Origin: CAZSHX01 sp964606895
GTDB lineage: Bacteria; Bacteroidota; Ignavibacteria; Kapaibacteriales; UBA2268
NCBI GenBank assembly: GCA_964606895.1
Contig: CAZSHX010000029.1
Coordinates: 1-53,376, forward strand
Reading direction: 5' to 3'
Length of the DNA: 53,376 nt
The notes beneath the pieces were generated by a model. It saw only the letters and a program-made list of their open reading frames with translations, was not told the origin of the DNA and did no database searches. The translations under genes were made by a program, and so were the position numbers. This document shows positions 43,037 to 52,007 of the stretch, one piece after another; the stretch's first letter is position 1, and each line of letters begins with the position of its first letter.

Positions 43037-46000
43037 TTAAAATCTACTTATTTGATTCTTTAAAAGATATGTCATCATCTGTCCCTTGCCTTTAATATCA
43101 ACCATTCCTCTTTCCTCAAAACTAATTCCCAAATCTTCCCTGCTAATTTCTAATTGTTCTTTGAATCGTTCTGTGCATTGGATTCTGCCGATTACTCCAT
43201 TGGTCTCCATTCGAGATGCGGTGTTTACCATATCTCCCCAAAGGTCATAAATGAACTTCTGTTCGCCGATGACCCCTGCCACCGTTGGACCGCAGTCGAG
43301 CCCAACTCGGAATTGAATCTTCTTTGACTCAACAGATGACTGCGAGCCATCGTTTGAGTAGGCATATTTTTCCATGGTTTCAAGAACTTCCAAAGCCATC
43401 AAAGATATTGCTTCAGCATGGTCTGTCCTTGGCAGAGGTACTCCTGCGGCGGCCATATAGCAATCCCCGATAGTTTTAATTTTCTCTAATCCGAATTTCG
43501 CAGAAATTTTGTCAAATATGGAGAATATCTCGTTAAGCATTCTTACTGTATCCTGAGGTTTGGAGTGGGCACTAAGCGTTGTGAAATCCACAATATCAAT
43601 AAACACCACACTGGCTGACTCGAAATGGTCAGCAATCAGAGTTTCACCATCTTTCAATCGCTGAGCTATAGGAGCGGGGAGAACGTTCAGCAGAAGCTGT
43701 TCTGATTTATTATATAATTGTTCAGTTTTTTCTTTTTCGTTTATCAAATCTTTTGTACGTTCAACAACAATTTTCTCCAGTTCAATCTGCCTGCGTCTTA
43801 TATCCCTGATTCTTAATCTATAAAGCAGATAGATCATCGTAATGACAAGAAAAGCAACCAAACTTCTAAACCACCAGGTTTGCCAGAAGGGTGGTAAAAT
43901 TATAATTCTCACCGTTGCTCCTTTTTCATTCCAAACGCTTTCATTGCTCGAACCGATAACTGAGAACACATATTCTCCGGGATTAAGATTAGTAAACGTT
44001 ACTTTTCGGTCATTAGTTAAAATCCATTTATCATTAAAATTTTGAAGTCTGTATTTGTACTTGATTTTACCGGGATTACAATAGGATAGCAGTGCATATT
44101 CAAGAGTTATCATGTTTTCATTGTAATTAAGAACAATTTCATCGGTTTCTGTGATAGATTGAGTAAGCAAAACTCTGTTATTAATCTTTTCTCCGATTTT
44201 CACATATTTATTGAAAATACTGAAATCAGTCAGGACAATATTTGAATTTGTTGTTGTACTGAAAATCTGAGAAGGGAAAAAATGATTAAAACCATTAACA
44301 CCGCCGAAAAACAGCTCGCCGCTTCTGGTTTTAAGATAGGCCCCTGTATTGAATTCATCGCTTTGAAGCCCATCCTTGTAAGAAAAATTATAGAAATTCT
44401 TCATTTCAGGATTAAATCTTGATAACCCTCTGTTTGTGCTAAGCCAAAGGCAACCTTTTTCATCTTCCAATATTCCATAAATAGTGTTATTGGGTAAACC
44501 ATCCTCAACGGTATATGAAATGAATTTCCCTGATTCTCTGTCCATAAAGTTTAAACCATTATTGGTCCCAATCCAGAATCTTTGTTTCCTGTCTTCATAA
44601 ATGGATAATACTGAATTACTGCTGATGCAATTCTGTCCTTTATTAAAGGTATAGCGTATGAAAGTACCCGATTTTGAATCATAACGATTGAGTCCGCCAA
44701 TATCAGTACCTGCCCAGATTACTCCTTTCTTATCCGAATAAATTACTTTTACATTTCCGGGCGAAATAGAATTATTATTCTGGTTATTGCAATAGAAAAC
44801 ATATTCATTTTTTGATGGAGTAAATTTGTTCAAGCCCCTTTCTGTTCCGCACCATATATTACCTTTGCTGTCACTAAGCAAGGAAAAAACATAACCACCT
44901 ATAATTGATTTTTCTCCTTGATCCATTGGTATCTTTTCATAAATCATGTCATTCACATAAACTTTATATAAACCATTTCCTTCAAAACCCATCCAGATAA
45001 CATCGTTTTTATAATTATCATTCGTAAATGTATAAACAGTACCGACTAAAAATTCAGGATACTTGTAATTTAAGCCAAGATTATCTGACTTTAATTTAAG
45101 TTCATTCAATAATTTTTTATTAGTAAATTTTTTGGGTCTGAAAAAGAATTCGGAATTATTTTTTGTTAAATTATATAATTTATTAATATGAGATTTGTAC
45201 AACAATAAGCCATTGTATCCGCTAATCCAAATATTACCATTATTGTCTTCGAAGAAAACTCTAATGCTTTTGATGGTACAATTCTTCGAGCCGCCCTTTA
45301 CTAAATTAAATCTATTTGAAAAGTTATTAAATTTATCAATGCCTAAGCCGTTTGAACCAATCCAGATATTGTTGTTGTTGTCAAAATAACCGCATAACAA
45401 AGCATTATAACTGATTGAACCATTGGAAGTCGGGTCATTTAGCCGTTTATATAATATTTTTTTCTTAATGTCAGCTTTCCACAGTCCCAGGCCAACTGTT
45501 GTGAACCACATATTTGATTCGTTATCTTCGAAAATACCTGAAATCAAACTGTTCTCTGGGATAAAATCAAAATATTCTCTCATGAATAATTTTGTTGAAA
45601 GGTTATAGCAAAGAATCCGTAAATTAGTTGCAATCCAAAGAAATTCTCTTGAGTCAATAAACATTTTATTTACATTTTCAGTTTTATCATGTTTGAAAAT
45701 GCTGTTTATTTCATTTATAAAAGAAAACTCTTTTGTTTTCTTATTGAATTTTAAGACATAACCCTTACTGTCATAATTGTAACTGATTATTAAATCTCCT
45801 TTGCCATTATCCGTAATATAGGTGATGAGATAGGGATCATTACCAAAAAATGATGGTTTGTATATCTTGAATTTCTTTGAATATATGTTAAATTCAACTA
45901 AACCATTAATCACTCCAAGCCATATAACATCCGATTTCAGCTTTTTATTGTAGCAGATTTCCATAACAGAACTATTATTGAAATTAAGAACATTAAATAA

Positions 46001-46474
46001 TTTTGAATCAGATAAAGACTTTTGAGTAAGATTTTGAACGGTTTTATCATCGAAAAAAAAGTTTTCGAATGTCTCGGTTTTGCTGTCATATTTATTCAAT
46101 CCGTTTGATGTTCCGATCCATAGATTTCCTTGAACATCCTCTGCTATATTATTGATGTTATTATCGCTTATTGTTGCAGGATTCTCGGGATTATTTGTAA
46201 ATATTTTGAATCCATATCCATCGTATCTGTTTAGACCATTTAGAGTGCCGAACCATAAGAACCCTTTACTGTCCTGAAAAATACACTTCACAGTGCCTTG
46301 GGAAAGTCCATCAGTCAAGGATAAATGCTCAATATTCTCATCTTCGACTATCTCTACATTGGGGTTGACTTCCTTTGGAACCGGTCCTGAATTTAAGGCA
46401 CACAAATTAGAAAAAAGAAAAATCATCAGAAAACAGAATTTTCTCATGTAATTTTGAGCTGAGTTCATAATCAT
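43037..46474 (-). CDS. Reg_prop/Y_Y_Y-sensor adenylate cyclase, copy E
   Basis: 1145 aa from the ATG at 46474, the first start after a promoter match at 46664-46695. The open frame continues to 46744, but that part would lie upstream of the promoter and precede the signal peptide (RKFCFLMIFLFSNLCA). The sensor is two seven-bladed beta-propellers of Reg_prop repeats (FLWFGTLNGLNRYD, NLWIGTSNGLNKYD, IWAGTDIGGLNRYD), then a Y_Y_Y domain (YKYRLQNFNDKWILT), one membrane helix, a coiled linker (QLLLNVLPAPIAQRLKDGE) and a full cyclase domain (FIDIVDF, EKIKT, YDLWGD, VNTASRM). This sensor normally drives histidine kinases. It carries no palindromic insert: the loop reads LEISREDLGISFEERG. Confidence 0.88.
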   Translation of the reverse strand: MIMNSAQNYMRKFCFLMIFLFSNLCALNSGPVPKEVNPNVEIVEDENIEHLSLTDGLSQGTVKCIFQDSKGFLWFGTLNGLNRYDGYGFKIFTNNPENPATISDNNINNIAEDVQGNLWIGTSNGLNKYDSKTETFENFFFDDKTVQNLTQKSLSDSKLFNVLNFNNSSVMEICYNKKLKSDVIWLGVINGLVEFNIYSKKFKIYKPSFFGNDPYLITYITDNGKGDLIISYNYDSKGYVLKFNKKTKEFSFINEINSIFKHDKTENVNKMFIDSREFLWIATNLRILCYNLSTKLFMREYFDFIPENSLISGIFEDNESNMWFTTVGLGLWKADIKKKILYKRLNDPTSNGSISYNALLCGYFDNNNNIWIGSNGLGIDKFNNFSNRFNLVKGGSKNCTIKSIRVFFEDNNGNIWISGYNGLLLYKSHINKLYNLTKNNSEFFFRPKKFTNKKLLNELKLKSDNLGLNYKYPEFLVGTVYTFTNDNYKNDVIWMGFEGNGLYKVYVNDMIYEKIPMDQGEKSIIGGYVFSLLSDSKGNIWCGTERGLNKFTPSKNEYVFYCNNQNNNSISPGNVKVIYSDKKGVIWAGTDIGGLNRYDSKSGTFIRYTFNKGQNCISSNSVLSIYEDRKQRFWIGTNNGLNFMDRESGKFISYTVEDGLPNNTIYGILEDEKGCLWLSTNRGLSRFNPEMKNFYNFSYKDGLQSDEFNTGAYLKTRSGELFFGGVNGFNHFFPSQIFSTTTNSNIVLTDFSIFNKYVKIGEKINNRVLLTQSITETDEIVLNYNENMITLEYALLSYCNPGKIKYKYRLQNFNDKWILTNDRKVTFTNLNPGEYVFSVIGSSNESVWNEKGATVRIIILPPFWQTWWFRSLVAFLVITMIYLLYRLRIRDIRRRQIELEKIVVERTKDLINEKEKTEQLYNKSEQLLLNVLPAPIAQRLKDGETLIADHFESASVVFIDIVDFTTLSAHSKPQDTVRMLNEIFSIFDKISAKFGLEKIKTIGDCYMAAAGVPLPRTDHAEAISLMALEVLETMEKYAYSNDGSQSSVESKKIQFRVGLDCGPTVAGVIGEQKFIYDLWGDMVNTASRMETNGVIGRIQCTERFKEQLEISREDLGISFEERGMVDIKGKGQMMTYLLKNQISRF

Positions 46475-46663
46475 ATTTGTACTGCTCCAGCGGAAAATGG
46501 GAAAACGACTAAAATAATAATGAGTTTTTAAGGCATAAATAACAGAAATAATTAGATTAAACAAATAGTCGCAAATCACTACTCTCGGAATTATTGCCGT
46601 TAATCGGAATATTCCTGACAGTTTGCACTCCTGCAGAGCCTGTTTCCGCTTTTTCCGATTAGA

Positions 46664-46695
46664 CAAATGTAGCAAATTACAAAACATTTTCCAAC
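46664..46695 (-). promoter_or_regulatory. Putative promoter of cyclase E
   Basis: On the minus strand GTTG (46692-46695), 20 bases, TACATTTG (46664-46671). The -7 matches exactly and the -33 has one mismatch. It implies a leader of about 180 nt and argues against translation from 46744. Confidence 0.45.
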
Positions 46696-46836
46696 TTTTT
46701 TTTGTTCTTCCCAATATGTAGAACGTTTTTGAGTACAACTTCAAGGTTGCTTTGCCTTACTTTTGTTCTCCGGGGTTGCCGTTCAGATAGTCAATCTGGC
46801 GTTAGTAATAGAGGGAACTGTGCAAACGCTTATTAA

Positions 46837-47034
46837 TGTAATAATAAGTATACTCAGCTATCTGTTTTTGAGGATCCCTTTGGAATTTACAAACAAGATG
46901 TTGACCATTCTGTTGGTGAGGAGCGTTCATATTTAATGGGCAACTCTATGAAAAATAAATTATTGGTCGTGTCGTTTACTGAAAGAAAAAACATCATTAG
47001 AATAATCACTGCCAGATTAGCAACAAAAAAATAA
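46837..47034 (+). pseudogene. BrnT-like toxin remnant lacking its N-terminus
   Basis: 65 codons without a start. VFEDPFGIYKQDVDHSVGEE, then LLVVSFTERKNIIRIITARLATK, is the C-terminal two thirds of a BrnT-type RelE-fold toxin (FEDP, GEER, RIIxAR motifs). The frame is closed upstream by TAA at 46834, and the WDxxKxxxNxxKH N-terminal part is gone. It ends 3 bp before an antitoxin-like gene, the usual BrnT-antitoxin order. Confidence 0.7.
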
Positions 47035-47037
47035 TAT

Positions 47038-47271
47038 ATGAAAACAAAAGTTAGAGTTTTGGAGATGCCTTGTGATTATTTGGATGAAGATATCCCTGCT
47101 GAAATTGATTTTTCTAATGGGAAACCTAATCCATTTATAATAGGGAAAAAAGCAATTGTGGAACTTGAACTTCATATAGCGAATGTTTTCAGGAATTCAA
47201 ATGAAGTAAATAATGTTTTGAGGGTTCTGATTTCTGCAATACCGAGAAGAAGAAAAGCTCGTGCTGTGTGA
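47038..47271 (+). CDS. Antitoxin-like small protein partnered with the BrnT remnant
   Basis: 77 aa. The pattern DIPAEIDFSNGKPNPF followed by VELELHIANVFRNSNEVNNVLRVLI matches small antitoxins of the form (E)IDFSxGxRxxF then VxLDxDVAxxFxxSxxVNxxLRxLI, which combine a toxin-binding arm with a short DNA-binding ribbon-helix-helix-like part. The C-terminal PRRRKARAV is basic. It starts 3 bp after the BrnT-like frame, so it is probably the surviving antitoxin of a lost pair. Confidence 0.6.
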   Translation: MKTKVRVLEMPCDYLDEDIPAEIDFSNGKPNPFIIGKKAIVELELHIANVFRNSNEVNNVLRVLISAIPRRRKARAV

Positions 47272-47274
47272 TTC

Positions 47275-47296
47275 CAATATTTTTCAATATAACTTG
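47275..47296. repeat. Direct repeat flanking an accessory block (left copy)
   Basis: caata-t6-caatataactt at 47275-47296 recurs as caata-t5-caatataactt at 48402-48422, one T shorter. The two copies bracket about 1.1 kb with the Bro-N remnant and the DUF4258/DUF2283 pair. This may be an insertion or duplication boundary, although the sequence is A/T-rich. Confidence 0.5.
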
Positions 47297-47338
47297 TGAA
47301 TATCGAAAGGAAGATTTTATTTTTAACGAAATACATGA

Positions 47339-47695
47339 AATATTTACCAATCAGCTATTAAAGTATTTGAAGTAAAGAAAGTTCGCTCTCTCTGGGATGA
47401 AGAGCTAGAAAAATGGTATATTTCCATCGTTGACGTTATCGCTGTTTTGACCGATAGCCCCAATCCTCGTAAATACCGGAGTGTAATAAAATTGCGGCTA
47501 AAGAAAGAAGGAAGTCAGTTGGCTACAGATTGTAGTCAATTGAAAATGAAATCAGCCGACGATAAGTCCTACAAAACTGATGTTGCCGATACCGAGCAAT
47601 TATTACGACTTATTCAATCTATTCCTTCTCCGAAGGACTTTTTTTCAATACATAGCTGTTGTTATCAGCTTAAACATAATCGTTTGTGCGGTTAA
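47339..47695 (+). pseudogene. Bro-N / DinD-like N-terminal fragment
   Basis: The frame reads IKVFEVKKVRSLWDEELEKWY, ISIVDVIAVLTDSPNPRKY, LRLKKEGSQLATDCSQLK and TDVADTEQLLRLIQSIPSPK, the conserved first about 110 residues of the Bro-N/DinD-type family often found near phage or mobile genes. No start codon precedes it (TGA at 47336). After SIPSPK the expected continuation is replaced by an unrelated tail and a stop, so both ends are missing. Confidence 0.75.
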
Positions 47696-47720
47696 ATATA
47701 ACTATATAATTATCGTCTAT

Positions 47721-47760
47721 AAATTCGGTGAAATTGATTGAAATTCGGTGAAATTGATTG
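47721..47760. repeat. Perfect 20-bp tandem duplication
   Basis: aaattcggtgaaattgattg occurs twice head to tail (47721-47740 and 47741-47760), 28 bp before the DUF4258 start. It may be a doubled operator for the toxin-antitoxin pair or a replication slip. The inner gtgaaattgattgaaattc is imperfectly symmetric. Confidence 0.8.
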
Positions 47761-47788
47761 AATTTGAATTTTCAACAAATATCGGAAT

Positions 47789-48052
47789 ATGGAAACAGAT
47801 AAACCAATAAGATTATCAAATCACGCTCTAATACAATGCAAAGAACGCGGAGTGAGGATTGATGAAGTTATTGAAACAATAAGAAATGGGACACATGAGT
47901 CTGCAAAGAAAAATCGTTTTCAAAGCAAGCAAAATTTTCAATATAATGATTTTTGGTTTGATTCCTTTTACCCAATTAAACAGGTTTCGCCTGTTTTTGT
48001 AATTGAAAAAGATGAAATTGTTGTAGTTACTGTGTATAGTTATTACTTTTAG
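47789..48052 (+). CDS. DUF4258 protein (putative toxin)
   Basis: 87 aa. RLSNHALIQCKERGVRIDEVIETIRNG is the typical DUF4258 start (HAxxRxxERGIxxxxVxxxI), and FVIEKDEIVVVTVYSYY the final strands. The family is thought to have a RelE/BrnT-like fold and often pairs with DUF2283. Here a DUF2283 gene follows after 9 bp, with its ribosome site AGGAG overlapping this stop codon. That supports a toxin-antitoxin pair by context; no activity is shown by sequence alone. Confidence 0.78.
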   Translation: METDKPIRLSNHALIQCKERGVRIDEVIETIRNGTHESAKKNRFQSKQNFQYNDFWFDSFYPIKQVSPVFVIEKDEIVVVTVYSYYF

Positions 48053-48061
48053 GAGAATAAA

Positions 48062-48280
48062 ATGAAAATAAGTTATGATAAAGAAGTTGACGCTGTTTAC
48101 ATCAGGCTGATTGAAGGAGAGCAGGAGTGCCGCACTCTAAGGCTCAATGATGACATTGCATTAAATATCGGTAAAGGAGAAAAACTTATAGGAATAGAAA
48201 TTTTAGATGCAAGAGAAGTATTGGCAAATGGCGGACTTCCAGACATTTTACTCGAGAATATCCAATTACAAAAAGCATAG
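48062..48280 (+). CDS. DUF2283 protein (putative antitoxin)
   Basis: 72 aa. KISYDKEVDAVYIRL, then LNIGKGEKLIGIEILDAREVL, is the full DUF2283 signature (YDxexDxlYI, D.xGxixGIEIxxAS type). It is translated from an AGGAG site formed by the DUF4258 stop, so the two genes are coupled. DUF2283 proteins are proposed antitoxins of DUF4258 partners. Confidence 0.8.
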   Translation: MKISYDKEVDAVYIRLIEGEQECRTLRLNDDIALNIGKGEKLIGIEILDAREVLANGGLPDILLENIQLQKA

Positions 48281-48617
48281 GTTATATTTCATTACAATTA
48301 TCGATTTGCGTCTCTTCATAAAAGCCATTTGCTAAAGCAATTCCTATAAAAATACTTTGCTAATATTAAAAGAAAAAACATAATAACACATGAATTTCTT
48401 ACAATATTTTTCAATATAACTTATGATTATTTATTTGAAAATTAATCAAGGTATTATGTAAACTTTCTTACTGTTTTGAAGTCTTTTCTGAATATTAGAA
48501 CCTTCATCTTTTTAAAGGAAATACCAAATTCCAACACTCCCCAAATTTCTTCTCCCTTCATTAATAATAAATTAGCTATTTTTGTAGTTTTTTAAACCTA
48601 CAATCTGAAAATTTATT
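48281..48617. other. Intergenic, with the right copy of the direct repeat
   Basis: No gene is visible. 48402-48422 is the right copy of the repeat described at 47275. The remainder is A/T-rich and ends in the promoter match for the ABC-F gene at 48577. Confidence 0.45.
48577..48584 (+). promoter_or_regulatory. Putative -7 element of the ABC-F gene
   Basis: TATTTTTG is an exact TAnnTTTG match 33 bp before the start codon. No clear TTTG was found at -33. Confidence 0.4.
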
Positions 48618-50261
48618 ATGCTGAATATACAAAATATTTCTCTTCACATCACGGGACGCTATCTATTCGAAAATGTTTCTATTTCTGTCGGTGAAAATGA
48701 CAGAATCGGTTTGATTGGACGCAATGGTACAGGCAAAACCACAATGCTGAAACTCATTTATGGCTTGGAATCTCCCGAAAGCGGTAAAATTTCCATGCCT
48801 AACGGTTATAAAATCGGTTATCTGCCTCAGGAAATTAAAACTGATTCCATCAAATCAATTTTTGAAGAAGCTGAAAGTGCAATGGATGAATTTAAAAAGC
48901 TGGAAGATGATATTAATAAATACTCCCATGAACTTGAAGTCCGTACAGATTATGAATCTGACGAGTATATGAAAATAATCGAAAAGCTTACAGAAGCAAG
49001 CGAGGTTTACCACCACATGGGCGGACAGTCAATCGAAGCTGAAGTAGAAAAGGTTCTTATTGGTTTGGGTTTCGAACGTTCAGATTTTTCAAGAGGGATG
49101 AATGAATTCAGCGGCGGCTGGCAAATGCGCGTGCATCTGGCAAAGATTCTCTTGAACAGTAATGATTGTATTCTGCTTGATGAGCCGACAAACCATCTTG
49201 ATATTGAATCAATCCGCTGGCTGGAAGTATTTCTTAAAACTTATCAGGGTGCTATCATGATAGTATCTCATGATAAAAGGTTCCTTGATAATATCACCAA
49301 CAGAACCATTGAGTTTTCACTTGGTAAAATTTATGATTTGCCCTATCCTTACTCCAAGTTTGTTGCCGAAAGAGCATCTCACAAAGAGTTACAGCTTGCG
49401 GCATACAATAATCAGCAGAAACAGATTGCACAGCAGGAGCGGTTTATCGAAAGATTCAAAGCTAAAGCATCTTTTGCTTCCCGAACTCAGTCTAAAGTTA
49501 AACAACTTGAAAAGATGGATTTAATCGAAGTTGAGGAAGAAGATTTATCAAAAATGCGGTTCAATTTTGCTGAACCTCCCCGCTCTTCAAGATTAATTTT
49601 TGAAGCTAAACAGCTCAGCAAAAAATACGACAGAAAATTTGTTCTAAATAACATAGATTTTGCAATTGAACGCGGCGAAAAAGTTTGTTTTGTTGGTAAA
49701 AACGGCGAAGGTAAGTCAACCTTATCAAAGATATTGGCAGGAATATTGGATTATGAAGGAACCCTTGAAACAGGGACAAATCTGAATCTTGGTTATTTCT
49801 CGCAACATCAGGCGGAATCGCTTGACCCTGACGCAACCGTCTTTGAAACAATTGACAGAACCGCACAGGGAGAAATGAGAAAGAAGATCCGTTCAATGCT
49901 CGGTGCATTTTTGTTTAGCGGCAATACTGTTGATAAAAAAGTGAGAGTGCTTTCAGGCGGAGAAAAATCGCGTTTGAGTATTTGCAAAATGCTTTTTCAA
50001 CCAATTAATGTTTTAATTCTTGACGAACCGACAAATCATTTTGATATGCTTTCAAAAGATGTGCTTAAAAATGCACTTATGGATTTCAAAGGTGCTATGA
50101 TAATTGTATCGCACGACAGAGAGTTTCTGCAAGGATTGACCACCAAAACAGTCGAGTTCAAAAAAGGGAAAATAAAAGAATATATCGGCGACATAAACGA
50201 ATTTCTTGAGCAACAGCAAATTGATTCATTAGACTTACTGGAGACAACGAGGAAGAATTAA
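48618..50261 (+). CDS. ABC-F family ATPase
   Basis: 547 aa, two ABC domains and no membrane part. Domain 1: Walker A GRNGTGKT (about 35), signature FSGGWQMRV, Walker B CILLDEPTNHLDIES. Linker helices at about 240-310. Domain 2: GKNGEGKST, LSGGEKSRL, VLILDEPTNHFD. ABC-F proteins act on the ribosome E site as translation factors or antibiotic-resistance factors. The linker has no long specific insertion, so it resembles the housekeeping Uup/YdiF-type group. It is transcribed alone. Confidence 0.92.
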   Translation: MLNIQNISLHITGRYLFENVSISVGENDRIGLIGRNGTGKTTMLKLIYGLESPESGKISMPNGYKIGYLPQEIKTDSIKSIFEEAESAMDEFKKLEDDINKYSHELEVRTDYESDEYMKIIEKLTEASEVYHHMGGQSIEAEVEKVLIGLGFERSDFSRGMNEFSGGWQMRVHLAKILLNSNDCILLDEPTNHLDIESIRWLEVFLKTYQGAIMIVSHDKRFLDNITNRTIEFSLGKIYDLPYPYSKFVAERASHKELQLAAYNNQQKQIAQQERFIERFKAKASFASRTQSKVKQLEKMDLIEVEEEDLSKMRFNFAEPPRSSRLIFEAKQLSKKYDRKFVLNNIDFAIERGEKVCFVGKNGEGKSTLSKILAGILDYEGTLETGTNLNLGYFSQHQAESLDPDATVFETIDRTAQGEMRKKIRSMLGAFLFSGNTVDKKVRVLSGGEKSRLSICKMLFQPINVLILDEPTNHFDMLSKDVLKNALMDFKGAMIIVSHDREFLQGLTTKTVEFKKGKIKEYIGDINEFLEQQQIDSLDLLETTRKN

Positions 50262-50390
50262 ATTGAGTGATATAAAATGAAGATTCAATGAATGCGACAT
50301 ATAAAAATATAAAGGTGGCAGGTCAGATACGATAGATGAATGGGAACACAGTAAATATTATACAAATATTGTTAAAAAAATGGGGAATGT

Positions 50391-51035
50391 ATGTCAAGAA
50401 GTAGGAACACAGCTAATTTGCAAGTAAAATCTGATTTAACATTTGACGTTGAATCAATAAAATTAATTAGGAGAAAACCAAGGGACGGAGATATCCATCC
50501 TCTTGAAAAATTTGAAATCAGAGGCATATTAAATGCTATTCCATCACGATTTATTTATAAATTAAAAACAATTGAACTTAGACCCAGAAAATCCTTGCCT
50601 GGAGCCCCATGGGGAGAGTACCGACCTTCTGATTCACAGATAATTTTGTACTCACATCCTTTGATTATCGAAGATGGGAGTGATTTTGCATTAGGTATGG
50701 CTTTTGCTTCGAATAGAAGTTTTTCGCTATTAGCAGAGTATAAAGAGGAAAATGGTAAAAATTATTCTATTTGGACTAAAGAAATGTTGAAATTGTTTTA
50801 CTTTGAAGTTCTTGGTCACGAGATTGGTCACCACTATTATAGAGTAACTAAATTTCAAAAAAAGAAACCTGAAGGTAAGTATCATGAAGTACTTGCAGAG
50901 AATTACAAGGATAAAATTTTATCATATATTGAGCCTTTAGCAAGTTTTTTTAATGATAAAAGTGAAAATAAACTTTTAAATGAAGGGCTACATGAATTTA
51001 TCAGAAAAAATATTTTAAACAAGCCTTATGAATGA
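50391..51035 (+). CDS. Putative cytoplasmic zinc metallopeptidase
   Basis: 214 aa with no signal peptide. The helix LKLFYFEVLGHEIGHHYY contains HExxH (near residue 142), followed 20-odd residues later by HEVLAENYKDK, where the Glu may be the third zinc ligand. The first 130 residues are basic and beta-rich (LKTIELRPRKSLPGAPWGEY). The overall family is not recognised. A small peptidase next to mobile-type genes could be of the ImmA/accessory type, but there is no helix-turn-helix partner. A minimal function, zinc-dependent peptidase, is inferred from the motif alone. Confidence 0.5.
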   Translation: MSRSRNTANLQVKSDLTFDVESIKLIRRKPRDGDIHPLEKFEIRGILNAIPSRFIYKLKTIELRPRKSLPGAPWGEYRPSDSQIILYSHPLIIEDGSDFALGMAFASNRSFSLLAEYKEENGKNYSIWTKEMLKLFYFEVLGHEIGHHYYRVTKFQKKKPEGKYHEVLAENYKDKILSYIEPLASFFNDKSENKLLNEGLHEFIRKNILNKPYE

Positions 51036-51109
51036 TGCTGAAAGAAATTTAAAATAATAAATTGTTATTTGCGAATAAATAATCTAATAATCATTTAAAA
51101 GGAGAAATT

Positions 51110-51949
51110 ATGAAAACTTGCCTGATAACCTTTTTATTTATCAGCTTAATATTTTTAAGCCCTGTTTCGGTTTCTGCTAAAAAATATCAGCCTCATGTTA
51201 AAGGAGGTTTCAAAAGCTTAACTTTAACTGATTACAGGTACGAATCGGGTTATAAAGATGCAAAATCTATAGAAAAAACAGCAACTCTGAATTTTGATGA
51301 AAAAGGCAATCAGATTGAGATTATATCCTACAGCGAAGGAAAAGTTGCACAAAAAAACAAAATTGAAAACAAGTATAATAGCGATGGACTCTTAATCGAG
51401 TCGGTTTATTTTGATGTATCTGGAAACCTCGCCGCAAGATTCACCTTTCATTATGACAATAATACGAATATAATTTACGACACTACTTATAATGCCTTGG
51501 GAGAAGTTAAAGATAGGGGGGCATATAAATATGACAAAAATGATTTCCTTATTGAGGAAACCCACGACACAAGAATTGATAAAAATGAGTTTATTAGCGG
51601 CACAACCTACTATACGAATGATAAATTCGGCAATAAAATCGAGGAAAGTGCGGCACGCAGTACTGATATATCCGCTGAAGTAAAATCCGAACTAAGCTTC
51701 GATAATAATCAGAATAAAACCGACGGTGATGCCTCAGTGCAGAGCAATAGCAGTACTCCCTCAACGGTTACTTATGAATATACTTATGATAAAGATAATA
51801 ATATTATCAAAGAAATTAGAACGAGTTTCGATAATTTCAAATCTGTCAAAGAGTTTATTTATGATAAATTCGGGAATATATTGGAGGAATTATTCCCTGA
51901 CGAGAATAATAAAATTGTTCTTAAAGTCGTTTATGAATATTCAAAGTGA
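51110..51949 (+). CDS. Secreted protein with YD-type repeats
   Basis: 279 aa. Signal peptide TCLITFLFISLIFLSPVSVSA; AAAAGGAGAAATT gives a good ribosome site. The body has repeated YxYDxxxxxxEE units (YKYDKNDFLIEETHD, YTNDKFGNKIEE, YEYTYDKDNNIIKEI, FIYDKFGNILEEL), as in RHS/YD-repeat beta-strand proteins but without an RHS core or toxin domain. Probably a periplasmic or surface protein of Bacteroidota type. The function is unknown. Confidence 0.7.
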   Translation: MKTCLITFLFISLIFLSPVSVSAKKYQPHVKGGFKSLTLTDYRYESGYKDAKSIEKTATLNFDEKGNQIEIISYSEGKVAQKNKIENKYNSDGLLIESVYFDVSGNLAARFTFHYDNNTNIIYDTTYNALGEVKDRGAYKYDKNDFLIEETHDTRIDKNEFISGTTYYTNDKFGNKIEESAARSTDISAEVKSELSFDNNQNKTDGDASVQSNSSTPSTVTYEYTYDKDNNIIKEIRTSFDNFKSVKEFIYDKFGNILEELFPDENNKIVLKVVYEYSK

Positions 51950-52007
51950 AAAGCTCTATGTTTTCCAAAAGTAAAATGCTCTGAGCAGATATTGGCAATT
52001 TTAGTTT

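Noticed and set aside
43037..46744. Translation of cyclase E from the far upstream ATG at 46744
   Set aside because: The extension precedes the signal peptide, has poor codon sense and lies upstream of the best promoter match.
50262..50390. Extra short gene upstream of the zinc peptidase
   Set aside because: Only short frames without a ribosome site or recognisable sequence.
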